DNA of 64,000 nt, taken from positions 4,402,001 to 4,466,000 of the forward strand of contig NC_089424.1 in assembly GCF_013426205.1 (NCBI RefSeq), read 5' to 3'. A program made the position numbers and the translations under genes. This document shows positions 35,041-47,518 of this stretch, one piece after another. Source of the stretch: Metarhizium brunneum (taxonomy: Eukaryota; Ascomycota; Sordariomycetes; Hypocreales; Clavicipitaceae). The notes under the pieces were generated by a model. That model was not told the origin of the DNA and made no database searches. It saw nothing but the letters and a program-made list of their open reading frames with translations. Position 1 is the first letter of the stretch, and every line of letters begins with the position of its first letter.

Positions 35041-35303
35041 CAGTATAACCCCTGTTGGATTAACCACCCGTGACCTCGCAGAGGGGTATACAGCCAATAA
35101 AAAAAATAAAGATAAGCAGATGTAATACCTAATCTCGTAAGAAAAAAGGAAGATAACTGGTATACCCCTACTAATCCCTGCTACATTACTTAACAAGCAG
35201 TTCAAATGTTACTATCCAGCGGCTGGATCGCCGACACAGCTAGGGGACCCTTGTACAGTATAACCTCTGTTTAATTAACCACCCATGACCGAACAAGGTA
35301 TAG
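35041..35303. repeat. Pair of about 47-bp direct repeats
   Basis: CAGTATAACCCCTGTTGGAT at 35041 and CAGTATAACCTCTGTTTAAT at 35256 begin two similar copies that continue TTAACCACCC(G/A)TGACC and end in GGTATA. The copies lie 215 bp apart in the same orientation. The start CAGTATAACC...TTAACCACCC resembles pogo/Fot-type transposon ends, so these may be leftover termini. Confidence 0.5.
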
Positions 35304-35411
35304 AGCACGTTTCATACTAGGATCAACATTGCATTTTCTGTGGGCCCACACGTTTACCAACGGGCCAAGTAGATAGACGACGGCGCTTAAGGACACGCAT
35401 CGTCACATGAC

Positions 35412-36309
35412 ATGCATTACGTTCCCCGTTACTGGGTAAATAAGCCCACTCTAGCGCCAGTAGTTCGCTTAACTATGCGTAATTGTAACCTTCAAATCTC
35501 AACACACTACAACTATGACGAGCGCGGCGGGTCAATGCGAGCTGTCGCTTGGAATGTACACTTCACTACCGGCGAAGAAGAGGATCCGGGCGCCTTTGCC
35601 GCAATCTTCCAAGTTAGTGGCAGTGACCTCATTACCTTTCGTGATGTTTGCAATGAACTGCGTCTCTGCTTTGAGTTCCACAACGACAAACTGCGCGGCG
35701 ACAGCCACGATGACGATGACGAACATGACTCCTGGTCTCATATCGCATTCTACCACCTTGTGTACCACGAGGACTGCCATGTGCCTTCCAACTCGTCACT
35801 AGACTCCCATTTACAAGGTTAGTCGGCAACATCATCTGGTTTGTTGTTGTAGAGCAGTCTTATCAACCTGGTTCCCAGCAAAACACGCTCGACACCTTCC
35901 AAACCCTGTCCGCCGTCGCGATGCTCGATATTTGCCACCGAATAGAACGCCATCTGATCCAAGACTTGCTGTTATGCCGCTCCGACGGAAGTTACAAGCC
36001 CGCCCTCAGTCTCCTGCTAAGCGGCCGGCATCGGACCCAAATTCACCAACCAAGGAAGCTCCGGACGAGTTCGATGACATGCTTGCACCTGCAACTATGA
36101 ATATTGATCCTGATGAGGCTAAGAGGTTTACGAATGAATTCAGATCCTCCTGTCTCAATAGAGCCACCTCTTGTGCCGTTTCCGGCCAAGGAGAATCATG
36201 GTGTCCGGGGCCGCCAATAGGGCCTGGTATTCAGGCTTGCCTCATTGTGCCTCAGCAGCATTACCATCTGTATCCTGTCAGTAGCGGGCTTGCTGACGGT
36301 CATGTATAG
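35412..36309 (+). pseudogene. Truncated HNH-endonuclease-type gene
   Basis: Two frames fit the fungal HNH-endonuclease protein family. The first (35412-35822) has RAVAWNVHF...DLITFRDVCNELRLCFEF, and the second (from about 35930) has FRSSCLNRATSCAVSGQGESWCPGPPIGPGIQACLIVPQQHYHLYPV. A GT at about 35820 and a later acceptor could join them. The usual downstream part (WSVENGILL...LHELFD with the HNH histidines) is missing: the frame stops at 36309. It is therefore probably a truncated copy. These proteins are common in fungal accessory regions and their role is not established. Confidence 0.5.
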
Positions 36310-36544
36310 CACTTATACACCCAGCGGCGAATTGATAGACTCGTTAAGCAGGGACCGGGACCAACTGTTCCTGGCAACTATATCTAGGCCAGGGAACCGT
36401 GATTGACCAAGCAACACACCGTCAACGCATCACGAAAAATTGGCCCGTGAGAGTCTCGGCCCCGGATACACTATTTACGGTAGCTCAAATCCACGGCCTA
36501 GGTCCTTATGAGAATAGCGGGTTTGAACCTAATGAGCCCCGGTC

Positions 36545-39500
36545 CTATACAAAACTACTAGCGCTCTCAATGCTTACCTCCCGAGTTAAATCCTCGCTCT
36601 CTAAATCCCCCTTGTACATGAAATCGTCAGACTTTCCATCCTCTCCTGGGAACACAACGGATACCTCCCAGCCTCCGTAGGCCACTTTCATAGTTACGGC
36701 TGGGTACAACTTGCCACGAATTTGGGTGAAGGCCCGCCCTGTTTGGGAAATAGTGCTATAAGCATGCATCTCATGAACAGTTTAAGGGGGGTATTCCGAT
36801 ATGCACTCACCGACAGCTGTTCCGTCGATGGTATAAAATGCTTCGCCTGTTGCAAAGTTGATTCCGCACCCGAGGACCTTGCCCGCCTCACTGCAAGCAT
36901 CAGCATACTTAGTTCCAGTCCATGGATTATTTCCGTCCTCAAAAAGACAGCCGTCGTCCGAATAGAACGCCCATGAGCCCTGGAACCAGCCGAGCGCTCT
37001 ATCCAGCGAAGTCTTGTCTTCGCAGAATCCAATGCCGACGAACCTAATCATTGTGGTTGGTAAGATGTACGAGAGGGTGAAGCTTTGGGAAGATTCTTAC
37101 CCTTTTTCGGCAACTTTGGTGAGTCTAAGCTCAAAATAGTAGACTCTGCCTTTGTAAAGGGGCAGCATGGGGTAGTCTGCCCTGACGATTGCACTGTCTA
37201 GCCCGGTCCGATACATAAATTTGGTCCCTCCTAAGACAAATGGTTTAGTCAAGGTATCTTCGGTTTGCCTCGTGAACCTTGTGTGTGATTGATATACAAC
37301 TTACCCAGAACACTCAGGGTGTTGCCATCGGGTCCCATCTCGAAACTACGGTATGAATCCTGAGGATGCCACTTGGTTGGCCTCTGCAGCCCTTCTGCTG
37401 GCTTTGAAGAGATTTGAGCATGTTGGTGCAGAATTGACTCTATACGGCCCGAGTCATACCGTTGGGCAGTATACAACGGAGTCCAACCATCGGGCCCCGT
37501 GAACTCGACATCCACATCCTCCTTCTCGAGGAGTTTTTCGAGAGCATACGGCCTATCGGATGCAATAGCTCCGTGAACAGCAACGTTCCAGAGGTCCGCG
37601 GGCTGATCATCTCGCTCTTCCAGGGCCCTGATGACAACCCCAAGCGTCTCCATCCGTGCTCCGCGCGCAGCCCAATAGAGCGCGCTGCGGCCACGGCAGT
37701 CGACAAGACACGGGTCTGCGCCCCTTTCCAACAGCTCCTCGATAATTTCGAGATGGTCTAGAGCCGCTGCACGCACCAGGGCCGTCTTGCCTTCATAATC
37801 CTGAGCATTGAGTACCTCGGGCTTGCTGAAGCCCTTTTCTTCGAGGAGGAGCTTGACGGTGGTCTTGCAGCCAAATATCGTAGCAAGGATAAGAGGCGTC
37901 TGGGAGTTGGTGTCCACCTCATCGGCATCGAAATAGCCTTCCCTGAGGAGGTACTCGACCGCCTCGTCGCTGAGATTTGCAACTTCGTGTATTAGGGCGG
38001 ACCGCCCGTCTGCGTCTCTGGCCAGAGGATTTGCTCCCGCGTTTACCAGGACTTGCAAAACGTTGGCCCTGTCTGATATAGCTGCGATGTGAATAGGTAA
38101 CCTGCCATCTCTCCCAGCTCTGGAGACGCCTGCTTTCTTGATTATGAGTTGGATAGTGGCCAAGTCTGACCCAGTTCGGATAGCTGCATTCAGAACGCTA
38201 TCAAGGTCACCTCCCGTGAGATTAACGTCTGCTCCGTTGTCGATGAGCAGCTTGACAAGTTGTGTCCTTCCTTTGGATGATGCTCTCTGAAGAGCGGTGG
38301 CTTGGTTTTCGTGGGTGACATTGACATCAGCGTCGTGTTCGAGGAGCAACTCGACTTTTTCCTGGGCATCCTGGTCGCTTTCCACAGCGGCACATAATGC
38401 GCTGTACCCTCCTCGCAGAGTATTGACGTACGCCCCTTTTTCGAGGAGCCACTTGACCGCACCAATAGTGCCTTTGGAACATGCCACGTGCAGCGCAGTA
38501 GGCCGAGGCTCAGATGTTCTGTTCACCATGCCCTCGACGTCGCGTTTGACAAACATCTCTGCCAGTTCAGAGTTAAATTCTAACGAAGACACGCAGTCGC
38601 GGAGAGCTGAAAAACACACGGCTTTGAGGCCAGGTGTTGCACTATCTTCGAGTGCCTTGAGCAGATATTGGGCCTCAGGGAGTTTCCCCCGCCGCGCCGC
38701 GATGCGAAGTGCAGTGTCCCCATCAGGGCCCTTAGCAAAGAGATTCAGACGATTGCTCCTGCTAGCAAGTATCTTGATTAGCTGCAGAGTGTTCTCCTGT
38801 TCGAATGCCAAAATCAGCGGGGGGTCCTCGAAGGCACCCACGAGGTTTGGATCAGCGCCGGCTCCCAACAGCAGCTCCGCAGTTTTGATGAAATTCTCCC
38901 GGATGGCGAGAGCTAAAGGTGTAAGACCTTCATTTGTCAGAGCATTTGGTTCCGCATCATGCTTCAGCAGCAACTTGGTCATGGACGGGTTGTCAAATGC
39001 CGCGTGCAGAACATTCCAACCATCCGAATCTCGAGTAGCAATATTTGGCTTGGGTTTTGAGTCAAGAAGTACTTCAGCCACCCCAACATGGCCATCGAAA
39101 GCAGCTTGATATAACGGAGTTCGGCCGAAGCTGTCTTTCAAGTCGTTTGCAGCCCCAGAGCTTAAGAGATAGCTCGCTAGCTCCGCTGTCCCAGCAAGGT
39201 GCGTTACCGTTCGACCAAGACTATCCTTGGCGGCGATATCGCAGAGCGGGTGTTCAAGAAGTAGCTTGACGCCTGGAAAAAAGGCATCCATGACTGCAAT
39301 ATGCAGCGGCGCCAAGCTTTCGGCATCGCGAACGTCGGGCCTCCAACCTTTGTCAAGCAGGAGCCGCAACATGTCAATATTCCCCATGTTGGCGGCCATA
39401 TGAAGTGGGATCCCTCCTCGGTTTGACTCGGTCTCGTCACCGACAGTATTATCTAGCATCTGAATAAAGTCCTCGACGTATTCGATTTTCTCATGGCGCA

Positions 39501-42500
39501 CCAACAGGTCAAAGGCCGTATAGTGGCATTCGTCCTGCGTCCACATGATGTCTTTGAATGCGCATAATGGCTTGGCAACCGCCATGTGTCCGTTCCCCGC
39601 CGCAAGGTGTAATGCTGTCCTTCCCGAGTCGTCTGTCTTTTTGTGATCAGCCCCTTGCTCAAGAAGCTGGTCAACGCAGGACAGGTGTCCGTTTTCCGCA
39701 GCAAGAAGCAATGCTGTTTTGGAATGTTGATCAACAAAATCCTTTTCGGCCTTGTGGCGGATGAGAACCATCATAGCATTTACATGCCCGGCTCTGGCAG
39801 AAATATGAAGCGGCACAATACCCTCATTTGTGGTGGCATTGACCGGAAATGATCGTGGATGAGCAAGTAGCTCTTCGAGTATTTTTGAGTGCCCTCCTTC
39901 AGCTGCAAGATGAATTGCTGTTTTCCCACCAGAATCGACGGCAGCAGGGGCCAAGATGTCACCGGCAAGGGTCTCAAGAAGAGTCTTGACAACTTTGCTA
40001 TGTCCATTCATAGCTGCCAGATTGAGAGCCAATGCACGATCCCGCGGCCTGCTCCAGGTTTTACGTTCAAGCAAGGCACGTACAACCTGGTCGTGTCCAT
40101 TCCCAGCAGCTAATTCCAGCGCTGATTTGGGTCGGTCTTCCCGAACGGTGATGGGAGTCGGGGCCGCGGAAGAAGGCCTGCTTCTCCGTTCTGGGGAGCG
40201 CCTTGAAGTCGACTTGCGGCGGGACCGTCTTCGAGTATGTCGGCGAGAACTTGTGGAAGGGTTTCCCGGGGGTATTACAAACTCTATGGGTGACATTTGC
40301 TGGTCGTCCTTGTCTGTGCTGTCAATGCTCTCTGTGTCTTGCTTCTTGTCCGTCTTGTCGACTAACAAGTTCAGGAGACTGACATGTCCCTGTCGCGCCG
40401 CGATATGAATAGGGGTCAAGTGGTGGATGTTCGCTGTTTGGGCAAGCTCGGGAGCGTCCTTGCTATGTCGTAAAAGGATCCCAGCTGCCTCGGTATGACC
40501 GCACGTAACCGCAAGATGTAGTGCAGTGTTTCTATCTGACGTGGATACTTTGTCTACACTCACCTTCTCTAGGCCATCACTTCTATCCCTCAGAAGTAGG
40601 TATAGTAGCTCTGGGAATCCCCCTATTGCTGCATAGCTCAAGGGTCCGTATCCTGTAGAATTCTCTATATGTACATCGGCACCTCTCTCGAGTAGCAGCT
40701 CGGCAATTCCCAGTTGCCCAGTGAGTGCTGCCAGATGTAAGCTCGATTCAGACCAGGCTAGGTGGGCTAACACGTTGGCCTCAGTCCCCGTTGGAGACAG
40801 TTTCAGGTCATCGACGTCCAAGTCGGAGTCTGAATCCGACTCGGGGTAGCTTGACTGTCGAGTAAGGCGGTTTTGCTCACGGATCAATTTCGAAAGCTCC
40901 TGGCTTGGAATGGGTGATATAAGAACGTTGATATCGGCCCCCTTTTCCAAAAGCAACGAGACGATTTGCGTGTGGCCACCACAAGTAGCGTGATGGAGTG
41001 GCGCATACCTTGTCTCGTCTATATAGTTCAGGTCGAAACCAACGGAAAGCAGGGTTTCAACGACATTCTCGAAGCCCCCTCTAGCGGCTAGACCAAGGGC
41101 CTCTGGTGATCTGACGCCTTTGTCAAGCAAATTTCGAACAACATTGTCATGGCCGTTTCTGGCTGCAAGGTTAAGTGACTCGCGCATCTGGACTTTTGGG
41201 TCCTCGGTAGGCGCCAAGAGACCGATGCAACGATCGACCAGCTCTGCAAGTCCAAAGTTGCACACTATTTTGAGAGGGCTGTTCAGCGAGGTATTGATTC
41301 TCTTATGCAATGGATTCAGCAGATGGTGAAGATTTTGCCACGTCTTCACCCCCTCGCCACCTTGGAGAAACTGGAGTAGAAAGCTCTGAGCTTCGGACTT
41401 GGTGGTTGTTTGTCGAAAATGGCGAGGCCATTGCAGAGATGCATAGCTAAGTAGGCCCAAGTCCCAGTCAGCAGGGAGGGAGGTCAGGATGCCGTCTTCG
41501 CAAATGAAAGATTCTGCGCCTCGTTTGCCGAAACCCCTCACATATTCGAGACAATAGAAGAGAAGGCTGCAATGGCTGTCAACTAGCGGGCAGCCGTCTT
41601 GGCCAAGACTGTCTCGTCTCGGCTTCTCCTCCTCCTCCTACTCCTCTTCTTCTTCTTTTTGTGACGGAGTATCATTCTCTGTCTGCGGCAGGCTGGAAGC
41701 AAATACTGTTTCTACGAGGTAAGCTCGAAAGGTGTCGTGGATGAAATAGACTCGGTTGTCTTCCACCTTCAAGAGCGGTACCATATGCTGCTTCAAATCT
41801 CCAATAATGTCTCGGCGGATCAAATCACTAAAATCGTCGGACGAAAAGTCTGTGGTCCAAGGGTACCCCCCTGGGATTTCGTCAAGCGCCACGGCTACCG
41901 CCAGCTCAGTCGGTCTCAGGGGTCGAACTGCAAAGGCAACCCATCGAAGAGCTGCAGTCACCCAGTTGCAGTTTGCCTCATCTATGGAGCTCAGTGCACG
42001 GTTATAGAATCCATCGAGTGTTGTGGGTTGTTGTTTGAGTGCCTTCTTCAGGGACTTTCTTGTCGAATGTCTGCCAGTCCACTCGAGCAAAACCATGTTA
42101 AGCTTGACCAATAAATACGGCGAGTCTTTGGGCAGTTCTCCCAACATTTCGGTCGCCAGTTTTTCGAGCCCGTCCCATGCAGAGTTGTCAAGTGCCAACT
42201 CGTTGATCCTGCCCCGGACATGTTGCTCTTTCGCGAACAACATGTTTTCACTGCTTGACTCAAGAGCAACGTCCTGGTACTTTGTCGACTCGCAAGTTGA
42301 TTGCAGTGCCACCAAGGACCCTGAGAGGAGAAGTTTGAATCGGCCTTTTGACGGTCCAATGAATCCCTCCATGCGGTTGATCGTCTCCTTTTGGAAGGTG
42401 CTGCACTGGTCTACGCCATCAACGATGCAGTATACCGAGACACTTTGGTCGTCTAGTAAGTGACTCATCAGGCATCGGACCATAACCCACAGGGTCTCCG

Positions 42501-43990
42501 TAGTACAAACGCCATCTTTGGTAAGGAACTTGGCAACAGGTGAAATATGTTCAAAGTAACCTGGCCGAGAAGAGAGAAGTTGACGACATAGTGAAAGATA
42601 AAGATCGAATGGAGCACGGGCACGAATATTATTCTTGTCGAACGAGAAGCTGAGATATACGGTTCTTTTGAGATCTGTTTTCTCTAGGAGCATCCCCAGA
42701 ATCCGTGCCGCTACTGCAGTTGGACCAGAGCTTGAAGGTCCGCTAATGCGTAGAATCCCTACCGAGGGGTCGCTTCTCCAGGACATGACAGCATTGTTGT
42801 CGCAGATCCAGTCCACTTGGGTCGATGTTACAAAGGTTGGCCTCAACCGATGGATCTGGGAGTCAAGGAGTGATAGATGTCGAAAGAAGTCATATAGTAG
42901 CAAATTTCTGCCTAGAGTTCTGAGTTAGCTTGGCTGTAAATGTGTTGACATCATGTACGTTTGACGAACTGTTTCTCGTTGCAAGGATCCGTTGGTACAG
43001 CTCCTCGGCTACGGGTTCCCCAGGATAAAACCGCCAGAGCTCCTCGTGTGTAGTGTCACAGGGGACGTCCGTCTCATCCTGTAAACCAAGGATCGAACAC
43101 TTACTATCAATCTTGCCGCTTAGTTAGCTTGACTATCGTTGCCCACCCTGTCGTTCCTATCGTCCCCTTAATGGCTTCTTACTGAGGGATGTCTACTTGA
43201 CTCGTAAAAGTTGACAACGTCAAAACTGCTAGATATTGTGCGGAAACTTGCGTCAAGGCCGTCCAATCCGCCCGCTAAGCGTTGAACAAGTTTGACGGGA
43301 TACTCTGGTGGTGGCACAAACATCAGAATGAGGCGCGAGCACATATGCTCCCAGGTGTTTTGCCCAGTTGCTCTATGCGGTGCGCCGAAAAAGACCTAAT
43401 GATGTGATGAAGTTAGCGAACCGAGTCAAGTTTTGCATAAAAGAAAGAGATGGATCTTACGACAGTCGAAGTATTTAATGCTATATCCCGATACCGTGGC
43501 TCTTCCGTCGCTGATATGATAGCCTTACGAGCTCAGCCATGTTTGTGTTCATTCGGACCGGCCCAGGGTGTTTGTTTACCTTTTTCACAATCAAAGCCCC
43601 GAGTCCATGACCAAGGAAGACTATTGGAAGATTCTACAGATTGTGAGCGTTTGTCTTGCCCTTGAAGTCCACCTGGCTTACATGTGAGACGTTCTGAGAG
43701 CTTCGCGAGTTCCGTAGTTGTTCTAGTAGCAAGCTGGATCTGTGGTACAAAAGTCGCCTTCTGGTGACGGAGCCGCCTAAGAGGCAGAATTCGTCGAGGA
43801 GACACTTCGGAAATCGTTCAATGAGAAACTTCTTGGGATCTCCGTCTTCTCCTGCACGAGACCCAGCAACTCCAGACACAAGAACCAAGCTAGTGCGAAT
43901 ATCGTCAGTCTATGAGCCCGGATGCATAACCAAGTCAAGTCTCCATCCAATGTTAATTCAGATCAACCTACTGGATAGGGCCATCCATGA
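36545..43990 (-). CDS. Giant STAND receptor: esterase-like / NTPase / ankyrin / SPRY, with one internal TAG
   Basis: Exons from about 43972 down to 36545 join to about 2,290 residues; the true 5' end is unclear because no ATG opens the first exon. In order they encode an alpha/beta-hydrolase-like domain (LVLVSG...PIVFLGHGLGALIVKKA...VVFFGAPHRAT). A STAND NTPase core follows (GPSSSGPTAVAARIL, VYCIVDGVDQC), then more than 20 ankyrin repeats. A C-terminal SPRY domain completes it (FVGIGFCEDK, ALGWFQGSWAFYSDDG, GCGINFATGEAFYTIDG). The hydrolase nucleophile serine of GHSLG is glycine, and the Walker A lysine is absent. A TAG at 41638-41640, inside a run of GAG codons, splits the 5.6-kb main exon; frame is otherwise continuous from 42911 to 37305. 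Such proteins act in fungal non-self recognition. It may be a pseudogene, a readthrough gene or carry an undetected intron there. Confidence 0.75.
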
Positions 43991-45930
43991 TGAATGAGCT
44001 CGGGCTCCACGAGTTTTGAGCTACGATGCCGAAGCAAAGACGGTATGACTCTCGTGGTAAGGGTGTTTGTAAAGGGAGTGAATGCTCTAGATCAGAAAGA
44101 AGGGTATACAGAGTACTGATCCCGGACTGTTCCCCCCAATTGAGGCTAACCTCAGGGTCAGACGGGGAACGACTAATATCCCAGCTTTCCTAGGTCAGGA
44201 CCATGGGAATAAGCAACTATCAATACGTGGAATGGGATGATTTGCAACGGCGTGAAGGGCAAGGGTGTTATCATACCGTGCTGAGGGGTTGATGTATAAA
44301 GCATCCGATATGCCCTGGTTCGTGTGGTTGAACAACAAGTCCACCAACGAGGCCAAGGTTCTGCGACGCCAAATTGAACTCGCACAGAAGAGGGGTTGCA
44401 ATATGCAGTTTTCAGCTTGACGTCACCTGTCAGCTCTGCAGACGCAGCCTCGCGTATTGATGCAGGGTTTGACTGCTATGCCCAATCGGTCAACGTTGAG
44501 CTGTCAACTGTCCTACTGAATTTCTCCCACTGCTTTATGATATGTGATGGATTCTGTAAATTCCCGAGCTGTACGGAGTACGGAGCACTCCGTATGTCAG
44601 AGCTGTTGTTGCAAGGGCTTTCTATGAGGGCCTGTGAGTAGCTTCAAATATCAAGTAATACTTATCTTTGGTTTCTCAAGGATCTTTGCGAGCTCCATCT
44701 AGGTGAGGGGGAAATATTCGTATATGTACATGATCTTCTGAGTGTGCGTAACCTGACCTAGATGACTGAGGCATCTAGGTCCTTTGTTGTCCTGGGCTTT
44801 GATGCCTAGCTCATCGACCTCTTGGTGCTCCGTGATATGCCTTCTTTGTGCGTTTGCAGCCGGTTTCGGATAGAAAGGGGTCACGGGTTACTTTTGTGTA
44901 ACAGCTATTGGAATGAGACGTGAGCATGATACTCAGTAACTCAGCCGAAGGCTGACTCTCCATTAAGTCTTTGATGCAAACTGGTTAAAAAGTTTCTCTT
45001 GCTCTGACTGGTCCCAATGGGCTTAAATTGTTAAACGGTTGGACACTTGGTGATTAAAAATTGGCCCTCATTTTATGCATCTTTCTCGTGCCTTTATTGG
45101 TTTAAACCTTTCCACGTTGTAAATGTCGCAAAACGTTGCGCAACTGAACGACGATGCTTCAAAAGAGGATCCTAACGTTATTCACTCGCATTTTGCCTCG
45201 CGCAAGCTTGATTGACGCAAATCCTCTTCACGTCTTTCATGACATAATGAGTTCTGCATATACTTATAAACTGGTTGAAGATAATTTGATTCCTGTAACC
45301 CTGCCTACATCGTCGGTGATGGTACGGCAGTGTCATAGAGCGAGGACGTTCTTTGAAGCCTGCGTAAGCCAGCCGCATTCAGATCCGGAGATGCCATTGC
45401 CACCAACCCAACGAAGCTCGGGGTTCAACTAACTCGACAGGGCGTCTGTCAATGCTCGGATGTTGCTGGAGAAGGTATCTGTCTCTACGGCTAACCGGGG
45501 AACAGCGAGTCGCAGCCAGTATCGACTACGGACAGGTGGGATACCTCAAGCAATTGGTGGTCAATCCTGACTTTAAACCGGGGGAAGAAATCGAGAAAGG
45601 TGAGAGGGACGATGGTTCTGTGGATGGAAGCCCTCTTTGCCGTCGGCTGGTGCAGCGTCCACACATCCAAGGCGTGGCGGGTCGGAGAGAAACACCATCA
45701 TTGAGACCGGCGATAATTCCACCAGAAGTATTGGCGGTCTTGCATGGGAATGGCTACCCCATTGATGACAGACTCGCAGCCTTGTACCACTGCTCTAAAG
45801 TGCAGGGTGTGACATGGTATTTTAATTCTACGCCGTGTGTCTGCGTCTCAGTCAAGGCTAGGAAGAGTCAAGTATTTGTGTAACCCTTCCAATCACATCA
45901 CATCAATACCACATTATGTGACGATTAATC
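43991..45930. other. Intergenic with uncertain small frames
   Basis: This may include the missing 5' exon of the STAND gene (minus). A 143-codon plus frame (45452-45883) and minus frames around 44173-44401 show no recognised domain. The hairpin TACGGAG-CA-CTCCGTA lies at 44579-44594, and a related ACGGAG-TG-CTCCGT lies near 47258. Confidence 0.35.
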
Positions 45931-46818
45931 TCACTTGGCAGCCCCCCTCCCTCGCAGCTCTGTTCCATCCAACACGGTAGTGACCGTCACATCGGCCACA
46001 TCCTTCAAACCCAGGCTATCCATTTCCTTCAGGTTATGAATCTGGGGGTCTAGGCTCACCATCGACGCGCGTCCAGTCTTCGGCATCTCTGCGAGGCCAA
46101 TTTCCACTGGATCAATGGGGTCATTCTTCTCCAGGCCAAACAGTGTCTTGACTTTTCCGATGAAGTCCACGTCGGCCTTGACCTTGACGGTGAAGGTGAA
46201 GGGCACATCGTAGGGGCGTCTCAGGAGAACTGCCGCTCGGACGAAAATTGGGATTCCATCTTGCTTGTCCCCGTTTTCCTCCAGCTTCCAAATAACAACA
46301 TTCTCTTGTCCATCGAACCCTTTTCTGATGATCTTCTTCGCTCCGGTCAACTTGGTGTAGAACTCTCGGCTCTTCACCTCTTCCATCTCCCAAAGCAGTC
46401 CGGCTTCCGCACTGATCGGATCGATTCCCGCGCTGAGGCCTGCATTGGCACCTAACTTGATATTTCGCACCTTTTCCGTCTTGCTGAGCGCCCACTGGCC
46501 CTCGGGGGAGATGTCGTGGACAACCGGGTCCCAGTCGGACTTACCCTCAGAGTCCTCGAATTTGAACATCACTGATGCGCTCTTGAAACGTCGCCCACCT
46601 GTAGCGATATGACGCATCTCGAAGACGAGGAGAGTGGCTAGGTCCTCGCCCCCGGTCATCTCTCCATGGGTGATGCCGACAATGTTGATCTTTGTACAAA
46701 GTTGATCTCCCCGATCGACGAGAACGGGCCGGAATCTCTCATTGGGCTTGTTCTTTGTGCGGAACTCTCCCTCCTCGATAGGCTCTTCGAAAAGGTTGAC
46801 AGTCAATTGATTGGCCAT
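45931..46818 (-). CDS. Beta-rich cytosolic protein of unknown family, divergent from a subtilisin gene
   Basis: A single exon of 295 residues starts at the ATG at 46818. There is no signal peptide, transmembrane helix or cysteine-rich motif. The sequence is dominated by alternating beta-type segments (FKSASVMFKFEDSEG, DPVVHDISPEGQWALSKTEK, EAGLLWEMEEVKSREFYTKLTGAKK, NVVIWKLEENGDKQDGIP, AVLLRRPYDVPFTFTVKVK). A C-terminal linker includes KTGRASMVSLDPQ. I recall similar conserved fungal hypotheticals but cannot name the domain. It lies 700 bp from, and divergent to, an ankyrin-like/subtilisin gene. That is the arrangement seen for HET-Q1 (gasdermin-like) and HET-Q2 (subtilisin) in Podospora, so a protease-activated effector is an attractive hypothesis. 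Confidence 0.85.
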   Translation of the reverse strand: MANQLTVNLFEEPIEEGEFRTKNKPNERFRPVLVDRGDQLCTKINIVGITHGEMTGGEDLATLLVFEMRHIATGGRRFKSASVMFKFEDSEGKSDWDPVVHDISPEGQWALSKTEKVRNIKLGANAGLSAGIDPISAEAGLLWEMEEVKSREFYTKLTGAKKIIRKGFDGQENVVIWKLEENGDKQDGIPIFVRAAVLLRRPYDVPFTFTVKVKADVDFIGKVKTLFGLEKNDPIDPVEIGLAEMPKTGRASMVSLDPQIHNLKEMDSLGLKDVADVTVTTVLDGTELRGRGAAK

Positions 46819-47518
46819 TCTGCTTGCCCGGATAAGTTGATGCGAAAAAGGAGACAACTTGCAGGCAAGGTGTGGCAACTTGTGAGATGGATGGGTATAT
46901 GTAGTACATGGAAGAGGTGCGGATAGAAGGGAGCCTGTAGTATCAATGGCACGACTAGAATTAAATAGCATCAATTGATCTGGATCCCGATTTTATTCAT
47001 ACCAGACACCTCTACGTCTGCACCCTCGCTGTCTCTGCAACGGCTGAACCTGCACTTTTGCAACCTAGGCGGAATACCTAACTCGGCATGCCTAATCTGG
47101 ATTGTTTTCGCTCACCGAAGCCTTTTGGTTCTGCATGCATAGATTCAGCCGTCACATCATGTTGAGGTTTGTCAGAGAGGCTCCAGGATGTGCATTATCG
47201 TTCTTCACACCCACTCATGCAAGTGATACACCCCAGCCTCATTATACCTGCAGCCGTACGGAGTGCTCCGTCGTATCTGTACGGCAATACTCCGTATATG
47301 CCGCCCTTGCCCGCTTTTGAAGACGCCTTCGCTTGGCAATAAATACCTGTCTGTGATGCAGAGTGCGCTTTGGCGCGCATTCTATAACTACACACCCTCA
47401 ATACGCTCTCTGCCAAGCATAGTCGGAGACCAGCAATGAGGCTACGCGAACTCATGCCTAGCACCAACAGATCTCCTTCTTCTAGCATTACCGGTCTGAC
47501 TCTATCATTTTGGACACC
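46819..47518. promoter_or_regulatory. Shared divergent promoter of beta-rich protein and S8 protease genes
   Basis: The 700 bp between the two start codons contain no supported gene. An ACGGAGTGCTCCGT hairpin lies near 47258. Head-to-head placement suggests co-expression. Confidence 0.4.

Noticed and set aside
43620..43640. Apparent in-frame TAG in the esterase-like region of the STAND gene
   Set aside because: It is the 3' splice site (CTGTAG) of a 48-nt intron with a GTAAGC donor; joining restores the frame before NLPIVFLGHG.
45452..45883. 143-codon plus-strand frame
   Set aside because: No recognised motif and no conserved-looking blocks; could be real but unsupported.
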